This document shows, piece by piece, positions 15,074 to 22,484 of a stretch of 24,928 nt of DNA. The notes beneath the pieces were generated by a model. It worked only from the letters and a program-made list of their open reading frames with translations. It ran no database searches and had not been told where the DNA came from. The DNA is from an uncultured Bdellovibrionales bacterium (GTDB taxonomy: Bacteria; Bdellovibrionota; Bdellovibrionia; Bdellovibrionales; JAMPXM01): contig CALBDW010000091.1 of assembly GCA_937927435.1 (NCBI GenBank), forward strand, positions 1 to 24,928, given 5' to 3'. Numbering within the stretch: the first letter of the stretch is position 1; each line of letters starts with the position of its first letter. Both the position numbers and the translations under genes were made by a program.

Positions 15074-15505
15074 TTGAAGGCGTTACTTTTGGCGTTTTGC
15101 TATCTTTTCACGGGAGTCGCTCATGCGCACGTTGGGCACATGCACGGCGAGCCGACGTCTCAGCTGAGGTTCGCGCAGGGCCGTGTGGTTGCGCGGGTTT
15201 CGTGGATTACAGGGCCTCAGGTTGCTGTTGAGTCGTTGATGAGAATCGAATGGCGAGACGAAAACGCGGCGTTAATAGACCCCGTTCGGTTTGATGTCGT
15301 CTTGTGGATGCCGTCCATGGATCATGGATCGGCGCCGACCCGCATTGAGCGCTTCGGCGACGGCGTTTATCAAGTGTCGAACGTTTATTTCATTATGGGC
15401 GGAGAGTGGGATGTCCATGTGACGCTCACTTATCCCGATGGAACCCAGGAGACGCAAACGATCAGCGTCGACTTGCCTGACCACGGACATCATCACCATC
15501 ATTAA
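15074..15505 (+). CDS. His-rich YtkA/FixH-like periplasmic protein
   Basis: The product has 143 residues. The start is TTG at 15074, supported by AAGGAGG (15061-15067). A signal peptide (MKALLLAFCYLFTGVAHA) is followed by HVGHMHGEP, and the protein ends HGHHHHH, so both mature ends can bind metal. Between them is the YtkA-like domain: VVLWMPSMDHGSAPTRI and GVYQVSNVYFIMGGEWDVHV, closely related to the protein at 12133-12600. It lies 14 nt after the response regulator and is probably the third gene of that operon. Copper or other metal buffering in the periplasm is the best guess but is not shown. Confidence 0.83.
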   Translation: MKALLLAFCYLFTGVAHAHVGHMHGEPTSQLRFAQGRVVARVSWITGPQVAVESLMRIEWRDENAALIDPVRFDVVLWMPSMDHGSAPTRIERFGDGVYQVSNVYFIMGGEWDVHVTLTYPDGTQETQTISVDLPDHGHHHHH

Positions 15506-15526
15506 GCCGGACATACGGCCAGAGAG

Positions 15527-15550
15527 CCTGGACTGTTGTCGCAGTTCAGG
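15527..15550 (+). terminator. Stem-loop between YtkA-like gene and mlaE
   Basis: CCTGGACTG (15527-15535) pairs with CAGTTCAGG (15542-15550) over 9 bp with one G-U and a 6-nt loop. It lies 21 nt after the YtkA-like stop. No T-run follows, so it may attenuate rather than end transcription into the mla operon. Confidence 0.4.
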
Positions 15551-15582
15551 AAAAGCCCCCTTTCTGCCGATACGGCACTTGT

Positions 15583-16446
15583 ATGGCGGCACATGAAGAC
15601 GCTTTCGGGCGTCAATCCCACTTTTCATTTTGGCCTCTGATCGAGCGCCTCGGGCGTCCGGTCGTCAATATTTGTGCCTACACTTGGCAAGTTTGGCTCA
15701 TGATCTACCTGAGCTTTCGTGCTGCCTTTTATGACCAAGCCCAAGGGTTGCGCACAGTCTGTGGTGTCGTGAGCGCGCAAATCTATTTCACGGGCTGGCA
15801 GGCGATGCCCCTCATTACGGTTCTCGCGCTCGCGACGGGCGGAATCATCATCCTGCAAAGCTCGCTGCAGCTTTCGCTTCTTGGCGGCGCTTCGATGATC
15901 GGAAACCTTCTCGTGGTCGTGGTCGTCAGAGAAGTGGGGCCGCTCATTACGGCGCTTCTTGTGATCGCGCGTTCGGGCACGGCGGTGGCGAGTGAAATCG
16001 GCAATATGCGCGTCAACCGCGAGATTGAAGCGCTTGAGGCGATGGGTATCAACCCGCTTTCGTATATCGTTTTCCCGCGCATTCTCGGCGGTGTGATCAG
16101 CCTTCTTTGTTTGGCCTTTTTCTTCAACGTGATCGCGTTAACGGGCGGGTTCATGGTTGCAAGGGTTACCACCGATTTGCCGTTCGCCTTCTACATGGAC
16201 TCGCTCCTGCAAGCGATCGCGATCGAGGATGTGGCGCTCTTTTTCTTAAAGAACGGTTTTAGCGGCCTGATTATCTTCGTGGTCGCCTGTTACCAAGGAT
16301 TGCTTGTCAAGCAGAGCCCGCACGAAGTCCCGCAGGTCACGACCAAGGCGGTCGTCAACGCGATCATCTATGTGACGACGTTCAATCTGACGGTCACGGC
16401 GCTTTGGTATCTCAATCAGCTCATGCGCTTGGGGTTATGGCGATGA
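15583..16446 (+). CDS. mlaE: MlaE-family ABC transporter permease
   Basis: The product has 287 residues and the MlaE permease core. Seen: an N-terminal amphipathic segment, QIYFTGWQAMPLITVLALATG, then VVREVGPLITALLVIARSGTAVASEIGNMRVNREIEALEAMGINPLSYIVFPRI, the family hallmark, then three more membrane helices. It forms the inner-membrane pore of the Mla/MCE lipid transporter that moves phospholipids between the inner membrane and the periplasm. The start at ATG 15583 has no strong ribosome site. The stop overlaps mlaF by ATGA, so the operon is mlaE-mlaF-mlaD instead of the FEDCB order of enterobacteria. Confidence 0.93.
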   Translation: MAAHEDAFGRQSHFSFWPLIERLGRPVVNICAYTWQVWLMIYLSFRAAFYDQAQGLRTVCGVVSAQIYFTGWQAMPLITVLALATGGIIILQSSLQLSLLGGASMIGNLLVVVVVREVGPLITALLVIARSGTAVASEIGNMRVNREIEALEAMGINPLSYIVFPRILGGVISLLCLAFFFNVIALTGGFMVARVTTDLPFAFYMDSLLQAIAIEDVALFFLKNGFSGLIIFVVACYQGLLVKQSPHEVPQVTTKAVVNAIIYVTTFNLTVTALWYLNQLMRLGLWR

Positions 16447-17159
16447 AAGGCGTTGCGTTCGACGGTTTCAAAAGACTGCGGTTCGAAAGCATGAGCTTCG
16501 TCTATGAGACGGGCGGGCCGCTGGTTTTTGAAGATTTCACGGCCGATTTGCCTCTCGGGAAAAACGTTTTCGTGACGGGAAGCGCCGGCAGCGGACAAAG
16601 CACGCTCCTCAAGATTTTGGCGGTTCTCGTTCAGCCGCAGAGCGGCCGCTATTATATCAACGAATTCAATACCACTGAGATGAGCCTCGAGGAATTTTTG
16701 CCGATCCGGCTGAAAATCGGATATTCGTTCGACCTCGGCGGGCTCATGGTGAACCGCACTTTGCGGGAAAATCTCATGCTGCCTCTTCTGTATCATAAGA
16801 TTTGTGGCGACGAAGAAGCGGCTGAGCGGGCGCGCAAGTTGGCGGAGGAATTCGGCTTTAAAGGACAGTTGGATATGCGCCCGGCGATGGTGTCCGGCGG
16901 ATTGCGCAAGCTGATCACTGTGCTCCGCGCGTTCATTTTGCGTCCCGAAATGGCGATCCTCGATGATCCGTTCACGGGTATAGGTATAGATGCCGCCCGC
17001 AAAGTCGTGCGCCTCATTCACGAACGGCGTGAGACGGGCGAACTCAAGCACGTCTTCCTTACGAGCCGCGACGGTTCTTGGATTCGCGAACTCGATTGCG
17101 TTACGTTGGCGGTCGGCCGCCATTCGATCGAACTCCAAGAAGAAAGGGCGGCGTCATGA
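16443..17159 (+). CDS. mlaF: MlaF-like ABC ATPase with degenerate catalytic motifs
   Basis: The product has 238 residues; the start is ATG 16443, overlapping the mlaE stop. It is an ABC nucleotide-binding domain by overall pattern and position, but most catalytic residues are altered. Walker A reads GSAGSGQST (Gln52 for the essential Lys). The Q-loop reads GYSFDLGG (Asp97 where MlaF has Gln). The signature reads VSGGL (150-154). Walker B reads ILDDP (Asp175 for Glu). The switch region reads LTSRD (Arg209 for His). The frame is open and the operon intact, so it is not simply a pseudogene. It may bind ATP weakly or serve as a structural partner, or a second ATPase elsewhere may energise MlaE. 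Confidence 0.85.
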   Translation: MKGVAFDGFKRLRFESMSFVYETGGPLVFEDFTADLPLGKNVFVTGSAGSGQSTLLKILAVLVQPQSGRYYINEFNTTEMSLEEFLPIRLKIGYSFDLGGLMVNRTLRENLMLPLLYHKICGDEEAAERARKLAEEFGFKGQLDMRPAMVSGGLRKLITVLRAFILRPEMAILDDPFTGIGIDAARKVVRLIHERRETGELKHVFLTSRDGSWIRELDCVTLAVGRHSIELQEERAAS

Positions 17160-18166
17160 AGGTCAAATTCAATAAGTTCGAGCGTGCGGCGGGTCTTTTC
17201 GTCCTGGCTGCGATCGTTGGCGGAATCGTAACGATGATCGGCGTTGCCGTCCAACAGGGTTGGTTTGAGGCGAAAGTGCGCCTCATGACCAACTTGAAGA
17301 ACGCCGATGGCATTCGTCCGGGAACGATCGTGCAAATGGCGGGTTTGAGAGCGGGGCACGTGACGGCGGTTGACCTCCAGTCGAGCGATGATATTCGCGT
17401 TGTCTTTGAAATTTCGGAGAAATACCATTCGCTGGTCCGAGAGGACAGCGTCGTCCGAACCATCCGTCCTTTTATTATTAGTGAAAAGGTTCTCGATATC
17501 TCGATCGGGGACAAGAGTCTCCCGATAGTCGCCGACGGCGGGACTATCCGGGCGGAAGACACAGCCGATCTCATGGATCTCGTGAGCGGGCGGCTTTTGG
17601 CGCCTCATCTCGACAGCGTCACGAAGATGTTCGAGAGCGTCCATATGATCGCCGAGGCGCTCTTGAATCCGGAGCGCTCGCAGGACTTCATCCGCATGTT
17701 CGACGAACTCACGCCGCTAGCGAAGAACATGAACGAGCTTTCTCGTGAGGCGATCGTTCTTCTGCGCGGACCCGGCAAAAAGAAAAAAGGTCTGATTCAG
17801 GTCGTGCAGAACCTCCAAGTGACGACTCACGAACTGAACCGGATGCTTCCGGAAATCAACAAAATCGTGCCTCATTTGGCGGCCGACGGCGGCAAGGTTG
17901 CGGGTGATCTGACGAAGATTGCAGCGAATCTCGCTGTGTTGACGGATGAAATTCAAAGCACACTGCCGGCGTTGAAGGCGATGCTCGAAGAGTTGGGGCC
18001 CGATCTGCCCAAAACCACTCGGCGCGCCATGGAAGCCTTGGATGAAACCGTCGTGACGTTGAAGGCGTTACAAAAGTCGTTCTTGCTTCGATCGAGTGCT
18101 CGCGAGGTTCGTGAGGAGGAAGCGGAACGCGAGCGGACACGAATTCCGGCTGCAGATAAAGAGTGA
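17156..18166 (+). CDS. mlaD: MlaD-like MCE domain protein
   Basis: The product has 336 residues; ATG 17156 overlaps the mlaF stop (ATGA). One N-terminal membrane helix (AAGLFVLAAIVGGIVTMIGVAV) anchors it in the inner membrane. The MCE domain at about residues 37-130 has VRLMTNLKNADGIRPGTIVQMAGLRAGHV and a VVFEI strand. The long C-terminal part (residues 140-310) is largely helical, as in MCE proteins that form a channel or needle, and ends with a charged Arg/Glu tail. MlaD hexamers bind lipids from MlaE. At 336 residues it is much longer than E. coli MlaD (183) and more like mycobacterial or plastid-type MCE proteins. Confidence 0.9.
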   Translation: MKVKFNKFERAAGLFVLAAIVGGIVTMIGVAVQQGWFEAKVRLMTNLKNADGIRPGTIVQMAGLRAGHVTAVDLQSSDDIRVVFEISEKYHSLVREDSVVRTIRPFIISEKVLDISIGDKSLPIVADGGTIRAEDTADLMDLVSGRLLAPHLDSVTKMFESVHMIAEALLNPERSQDFIRMFDELTPLAKNMNELSREAIVLLRGPGKKKKGLIQVVQNLQVTTHELNRMLPEINKIVPHLAADGGKVAGDLTKIAANLAVLTDEIQSTLPALKAMLEELGPDLPKTTRRAMEALDETVVTLKALQKSFLLRSSAREVREEEAERERTRIPAADKE

Positions 18167-18171
18167 GGGGT

Positions 18172-18747
18172 ATGTCACAGCTGCATCGCACGAATTCGCA
18201 GATGACGGAACAGGCCGTGCTTTTTGATATCGACGCCCTCGGGGCATCGTTCCAGCGTCTCGCTGTCGATGTCATTCCCGGCGAGGTCACCGAGTTCACC
18301 AGTCACTGGTATCGGAGCCGCAACGGGGAGGCTGATCTCGTCGTTTGGATGGATGAAGAAAATCGCATCCTCAAGCATCAACTCTGCTTCTATGGCCAGG
18401 TCGTTGAATGGAGCCCGATCTATGGGACTCGCACGGGGGTCATCGTTGAAGAAGAGCTCGCGTTCGGCGCCTCGACTCCGGGCGGAATGGAGGTCACTGA
18501 ACGGATCCGCTTCGACCGGATCGCGCAGCGCGGGGTCGTGCAGCAGGCGATTCATCTTCTTTCGTGCATGGCGGAGCTTAGAGAATCCGAACGGCGGGCT
18601 CTGATTTACAATCTTCGCGAGTCGCCTAGACTGCACAAGAAAGCCCGCGACCGGGCGCTCAAAGTATGGGCGCCCAAAGTCGACGAAATCCATTCGAACC
18701 GTCGGCCGACTTTTTGGAAGAGATTGAAAAACTGGGTTTTGGGATAA
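18172..18747 (+). CDS. Conserved-looking hypothetical protein of mla operon
   Basis: The product has 191 residues, with no signal peptide and no membrane helix. ATG 18172 is 5 nt after the mlaD stop, and GAGGGG directly precedes it; an in-frame ATG at 18202 has no ribosome site. The N-terminal part is mixed beta (VVWMDEENRILKHQLCFYGQVVEW), and the C-terminal part is helical and basic, ending WKRLKNWVLG, which could lie on a membrane surface. I do not recognise the family. Co-transcription with mlaEFD suggests a cytoplasmic helper of lipid transport, which is inference only. Confidence 0.75.
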   Translation: MSQLHRTNSQMTEQAVLFDIDALGASFQRLAVDVIPGEVTEFTSHWYRSRNGEADLVVWMDEENRILKHQLCFYGQVVEWSPIYGTRTGVIVEEELAFGASTPGGMEVTERIRFDRIAQRGVVQQAIHLLSCMAELRESERRALIYNLRESPRLHKKARDRALKVWAPKVDEIHSNRRPTFWKRLKNWVLG

Positions 18748-18769
18748 GACGCTCTCTTGCCCCTCTGCG

Positions 18770-18792
18770 CCAGGCACGGTAGTGTGGCCTGG
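18770..18792 (+). promoter_or_regulatory. Hairpin directly before lolC/E start
   Basis: CCAGGC (18770-18775) and GCCTGG (18787-18792) form a 6-bp stem with an 11-nt loop, and the ATG follows at 18793. The stem occupies the place where a ribosome-binding site would be. No Shine-Dalgarno match is otherwise seen, so the structure might control initiation. Confidence 0.35.
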
Positions 18793-20115
18793 ATGCCGAT
18801 GTTTTCTTTCGCTTGGGATATCTTCCGGCACTATTTGCTAAGTCGACGTGCGGGGGCGCTCGTTCGTACCGTCGCCTGGCTTTGTATCAGCGGAGTAGCG
18901 CTGGGTGTCGCCGCGCTCGTCGTGGTGACGAGCGTGATGAATGGATTCAATGAGCAGATCCGCAAGCGTCTTCTCGCGATCGAGCCGCATTTAGTCGTGA
19001 AAATACCGGGTGCTAAAAATACAGACGAGATTCTCGCTCATCCGCTTTACCAGGAGTTACGTTCCCGGCCTGGCGTTCGGGCCGAGATTTTCGAGAATCA
19101 GGAGGTCATTGTCCGCACGGTTGATGGCCTTTTCCAAGGCGCGCTCGCGAAAGGAATGGAAGCGGACTCGCTGGCGCAAATCATTCGTGAATCCCACGAC
19201 ATCGCGAGATCGGGGCGGATTCCCGATGAAAATGCGTTCGAAACTCCTGAGCTTCAGGCTGAAAGTTTGCGGCTCGGGTCCGGCGAAGTTTTGGTCGGTA
19301 TCGATCTTGCCCGGGTTCTTGGGATCTTTGAAGGGGATAAAATCGTGCTCATCGCGCCCGAAGCGCTTCTTCTCCCGGTTGGCGAAGCGCCGCCGTTTGA
19401 GAGAGTGAGTGTGAAAGGCTTTCTGCGCACGAATCTCGAAGATATTGACGCGAACATGATTTTCTTCGCGCGGGGGCAAAGCTTAGGAGCCTTCCGCCGC
19501 TCGCCCAGTCGCGAGATCGGATTTGAAATTCGTATTCCTGACCCCTTGAAAGCCGACGAGCTTAAGAAAGAGCTGGTCGCGAAAGGGCTTCAGGCGGAGA
19601 CCTGGGTCGACCGTAACTCCGCGCTCTTTTACGCGCTCAAGCTCGAAAAGATAGCGATGAGCGTGCTTTTGGGGCTTGCGGCATTGATTGCGAGTTTCTC
19701 GATCATAACGGTTTTGATTCTGCTTCTGATGCAGAAGAGGAAAGACATCGGTCTGCTTATGGCGATCGGGCTTTCGCCACGCGCGACCCGCGCGCTCTTC
19801 GTGCGCGTCGGTATCATTTTGTCGTCCATCGGCATCTTGGGCGGCCTGTTTTTCGGCCTTGTCGTTTGCTTCGTTCTTGCGACCTATCCGCTTTCGATTC
19901 TTCCTAATATTTATTACGACACGACCATTCCGGCCTCAGTCGATCCGCGTTTTATCATCGGCATCCTGGTTGTCGCAGGCGTGATCAGCTATTTGAGCGC
20001 TTATTTGCCGGCCCGAACGGCGACCGCGGAGCTTCCGGTCGAGGCTCTCAGAGGTACGCCGCATTCGCTGAGCGAATCTCAATCTTCTTTCTGGAAGTCG
20101 AGGGGAAAAAGTTGA
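18793..20115 (+). CDS. LolC/LolE-type lipoprotein-releasing permease
   Basis: The product has 440 residues. One N-terminal membrane helix (TVAWLCISGVALGVAALVVVTSVM) is followed by NGFNEQIRKRLLAIEPHL, characteristic of LolC/LolE. A periplasmic domain of about 220 residues comes next, then the FtsX-type module of three helices with MQKRKDIGLLMAIGLSPRATRALF. The LolCDE complex extracts outer-membrane lipoproteins from the inner membrane for LolA. LolC and LolE cannot be separated by eye, and many bacteria use a single LolF-like subunit. No LolD ATPase is encoded nearby. Start: ATG 18793, or ATG 18799 in frame. The last 37 bp overlap the convergent TIGR02147 gene. Confidence 0.9.
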   Translation: MPMFSFAWDIFRHYLLSRRAGALVRTVAWLCISGVALGVAALVVVTSVMNGFNEQIRKRLLAIEPHLVVKIPGAKNTDEILAHPLYQELRSRPGVRAEIFENQEVIVRTVDGLFQGALAKGMEADSLAQIIRESHDIARSGRIPDENAFETPELQAESLRLGSGEVLVGIDLARVLGIFEGDKIVLIAPEALLLPVGEAPPFERVSVKGFLRTNLEDIDANMIFFARGQSLGAFRRSPSREIGFEIRIPDPLKADELKKELVAKGLQAETWVDRNSALFYALKLEKIAMSVLLGLAALIASFSIITVLILLLMQKRKDIGLLMAIGLSPRATRALFVRVGIILSSIGILGGLFFGLVVCFVLATYPLSILPNIYYDTTIPASVDPRFIIGILVVAGVISYLSAYLPARTATAELPVEALRGTPHSLSESQSSFWKSRGKS

Positions 20116-20828
20116 ACGGAAAGCTCAAAGATTTCATCGCGCGGATCGGTGTTTTCGACGACCGCGGCCGCGAAATCAAAGAGCTTCTCGATTTCGTTCT
20201 TCAGAAGTTCGATTTGTGTCCGATTCCCCGCGAAGGTCGCGGTAAGAAACACCTGGTTTTGTCGTGAGCCCGATCTCGCGGCGATTTCGAAATTCGTTTT
20301 TTGCCGTTCGGGCGAAGTTTTGAGCCATGCGCGATCGCTCTGTTTTTTGTCAGGGGCTTCGCGCACGTAATGCCCGTCCTCAAGTTTTTTAAGGTAACCG
20401 CGGTCAGCCAACTCATTTACGGCCGATTGGACTTTGGAGATGTCCAAGCCGAGTTTGCGCGCGATCGTTGCGCACGAAGGAGAGGGCGTCAGATCGAAAG
20501 AATGGAGAATCGGAAGATAGATCCAGTCTCCAAGCTCCTCGTAGTCTGTTGTATTCAAGGTCGACCGCCGGACCGGAACGTGCTGGCCCATGAGAGCGAT
20601 CAAACGGTTTTTTTTCCGCTCGTCGACTTCGAGGCTCGAGAGCACATCAATGGCGCGCTCCACGCTCAGCTGCCAGCCGTTGTTCTTTCGCAAAAGCTGC
20701 GACATCGCGCTCGGCGAAATACGGGCTCGTTTGGCGAGAGCGCGCAACGAAAACTTTGGATCTTGATCCTTCAAACGGCGAAAATGCTCGGTGAGGACCT
20801 CGTGAAATTCGTCTTCCCAGCGGTGCAT
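20079..20828 (-). CDS. TIGR02147 family protein (putative HTH regulator)
   Basis: The product has 249 residues from ATG 20828. An ATG at 20909 would add 27 residues with rare codons and no family resemblance. The N-terminal domain reads like a helix-turn-helix: DPKFSLRALAKRARISPSAMSQLLR. A second winged-helix-like segment follows at about residues 120-160 (TIARKLGLDISKVQSAVNELADRGYLKK). The C-terminal half has FDFAAAV...E..IFELSVQLFPL, as in TIGR02147/DUF4423 proteins, which are abundant in Bdellovibrio relatives and in Fibrobacter. Its role is unknown but probably transcriptional. It follows dapD on the same strand and overlaps the end of lolC/E by 37 bp. Confidence 0.85.
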   Translation of the reverse strand: MHRWEDEFHEVLTEHFRRLKDQDPKFSLRALAKRARISPSAMSQLLRKNNGWQLSVERAIDVLSSLEVDERKKNRLIALMGQHVPVRRSTLNTTDYEELGDWIYLPILHSFDLTPSPSCATIARKLGLDISKVQSAVNELADRGYLKKLEDGHYVREAPDKKQSDRAWLKTSPERQKTNFEIAARSGSRQNQVFLTATFAGNRTQIELLKNEIEKLFDFAAAVVENTDPRDEIFELSVQLFPLDFQKED

Positions 20829-20938
20829 GGACACCGTTAAAGACGAACTTATGGGCAAAGACAAATTAAGCCCGGCTGCCGGCGCGTGAGTTCTATAAAA
20901 GCTAAACATCCCGCGAGCGCCAGGCTTTTAAAGGGGGT

Positions 20939-21784
20939 TCAGGTCGGAACGTCGAACTCGCGCAGGGCGTCTGTGAGCGAAGTTTTCTGGTTCGTGCTTT
21001 CCTTGCGTTGCCCGATGATGAGGGCGCATGGCGTACCGTAGGTTCCGGCCGGAAACTCTTTTGTCGCCGTGCCAGGAATCACGACCGAGTTGCGCGGAAC
21101 GCGTCCGCGGTACGTAATGGGTTCGGGTTTCGTGACATCGATGATTTTCGTCGAAGCGGTGAGCGTCACACCGGCTCCAATCACGGCGCCTTCTTCCACA
21201 TGCACGCCTTCGACGATGATGGCGCGCGAACCGATGAAGGCATGGTCTTCAATAATGACGGGCTTGGCTTGAACGGGCTCGAGCACGCCTCCGATGCCCA
21301 CTCCGCCCGAGAGGTGGACATTGGCACCGATGTAAGCACAGCTTCCGACGGTGGCCCACGTATCGACCATCGTGCCTGAACCCACGAAAGCGCCGATATT
21401 CACGTAAGAGGGCATCAGGATGGCACCCGGCGAAACGAAGGCGCCTTTGCGTACGATCGCTTGCGGGACGACGCGCACACCTTCTTGGCCCGTCCAACGT
21501 TTGACCGGAATCTTGTCGACGTAGGCGAACTCTCCCCCTTCAATCACGCGCATGTCGCGAATGCGGAAGTAGAGAAGGATCGCTTTTTTGAGCCATTCGT
21601 GATGAACGAATTCGGTGGCTTGGCCGTCGCGCTCGATCTTTTCCACCACGCGAAGTTCGCCGCGATCCAGACCGTCGATCGCTTTTTCGATCGCGGCGCG
21701 GACGTCCGTGTGCGTGTGAGGAAGAGCTCCAGGTTTTCCGTCAAATGCGTCTTCGATCAGTTGGCGTTCAACTTGTGTCATCAT
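20939..21784 (-). CDS. dapD: Tetrahydrodipicolinate N-succinyltransferase
   Basis: The product has 281 residues, near the usual 274. DapD transfers succinyl from succinyl-CoA to tetrahydrodipicolinate in the lysine and meso-DAP pathway. Seen: the N-terminal helical domain, then RVVPQAIVRKGAF, the left-handed beta-helix repeats (VSPGAILMPSYVNIGAFV, GTMVDTWATVGSCAYIG), HLSGGVGIGGVLEP, and VIIEDHAFIGSRAIIVEGV, all typical of DapD. It is a cytoplasmic trimer. It lies 12 nt after the MpaA-like amidase and is probably co-transcribed with murI and mpaA. ATG 21784 has GGGAAACG before it; ATG 21781 is an equal alternative. Confidence 0.96.
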   Translation of the reverse strand: MMTQVERQLIEDAFDGKPGALPHTHTDVRAAIEKAIDGLDRGELRVVEKIERDGQATEFVHHEWLKKAILLYFRIRDMRVIEGGEFAYVDKIPVKRWTGQEGVRVVPQAIVRKGAFVSPGAILMPSYVNIGAFVGSGTMVDTWATVGSCAYIGANVHLSGGVGIGGVLEPVQAKPVIIEDHAFIGSRAIIVEGVHVEEGAVIGAGVTLTASTKIIDVTKPEPITYRGRVPRNSVVIPGTATKEFPAGTYGTPCALIIGQRKESTNQKTSLTDALREFDVPT

Positions 21785-21796
21785 CGTCGTTTCCCG

Positions 21797-22453
21797 TTAG
21801 ACTCGTTGTTCACTGATCTTCAAAGCTTTGAGAATTGCGGGGACATGAACCGAAAGCACCCTTTCTTGCGGTAGGCCCCGCTCGATTTCGTACGTGAGTG
21901 TCGGCATTCCACGTTCAAGGCCTGCGTAGGTGCCGAGACATCCCGGCGTCGGGTAACCAATGCTTTCTTCAATCGCATAGCCCGTATGCTTCGCGATCTC
22001 GGATGCTTCCGCCCGGCAATCGCCGTTGATGTTGAGAAGAGGTTTCCACGAGTGAAGACTTAAGATAAAGTGGGGGCGCTCTCTCTCCAGAAAATCAACC
22101 AGGGCCTTTGATTCGGGCTCGCTCGCTGCATGCGGGCCGGGCGCATAGCGCGGACTCTCGACTTTGTCGGTCCAATCGCGGGTCGGTAGGTTGCGGTTTA
22201 AGTCCACGCCGCGCGAGTTGCGGCGTTCGCGCGCGAGTACCCCGTCGAGATTGAACATCGGGACCAGCGTGACCTGCAGGCGATAGGGGAAATTATCCGA
22301 AAACGCTTTTAAAAGACCGAAAGTTCCCCAAACGCCTTCGATTTCGTCGCCGTGGACGCCGCCTAGAATGAGAACGCGTGCTCCTGAATCGCCGAAGCGG
22401 TACGCTGGAATCGGAAGCCCTGATGCTGTGAGTCCGAAAACGTTCTTTTGCAT
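21797..22453 (-). CDS. mpaA: M14 zinc carboxypeptidase, MpaA-like murein peptide amidase
   Basis: The product has 218 residues. Zinc ligands of the M14 fold are visible: His34 and Glu37 in GGVHGDE, and His134 in SLHSW. Catalytic Glu189 lies in LTYEIERG. RRNSRGVDLNRNLP is the substrate carboxylate-binding segment. MpaA cleaves the gamma-D-Glu-meso-DAP bond of recycled murein tripeptide in the cytoplasm, and no signal peptide is seen here. ATG 22453 fits the domain start, although no good ribosome site precedes it; longer frames reach into murI. Its place between murI (D-Glu synthesis) and dapD (DAP synthesis) supports this substrate. Confidence 0.85.
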   Translation of the reverse strand: MQKNVFGLTASGLPIPAYRFGDSGARVLILGGVHGDEIEGVWGTFGLLKAFSDNFPYRLQVTLVPMFNLDGVLARERRNSRGVDLNRNLPTRDWTDKVESPRYAPGPHAASEPESKALVDFLERERPHFILSLHSWKPLLNINGDCRAEASEIAKHTGYAIEESIGYPTPGCLGTYAGLERGMPTLTYEIERGLPQERVLSVHVPAILKALKISEQRV

Positions 22454-22484
22454 GGGGGCATGAGACCAATCAGCCTTGTTTCCG

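Noticed and set aside
15488..15502. Poly-His end of the YtkA-like protein as a cloning tag
   Set aside because: The tail is HGHHHHH in natural codons, the mature N-terminus is His-rich too, and the flanking DNA is continuous genome, so a natural metal-binding tail is likelier.
16416..17138. 240-codon minus-strand open frame
   Set aside because: It is antisense to mlaF, which has operon context and ABC motifs; the reverse translation has no recognisable features.
18175..18831. 218-codon minus-strand open frame opposite the gene after mlaD
   Set aside because: The plus-strand gene has a ribosome site and tight operon spacing; the reverse frame has neither and runs into lolC/E.
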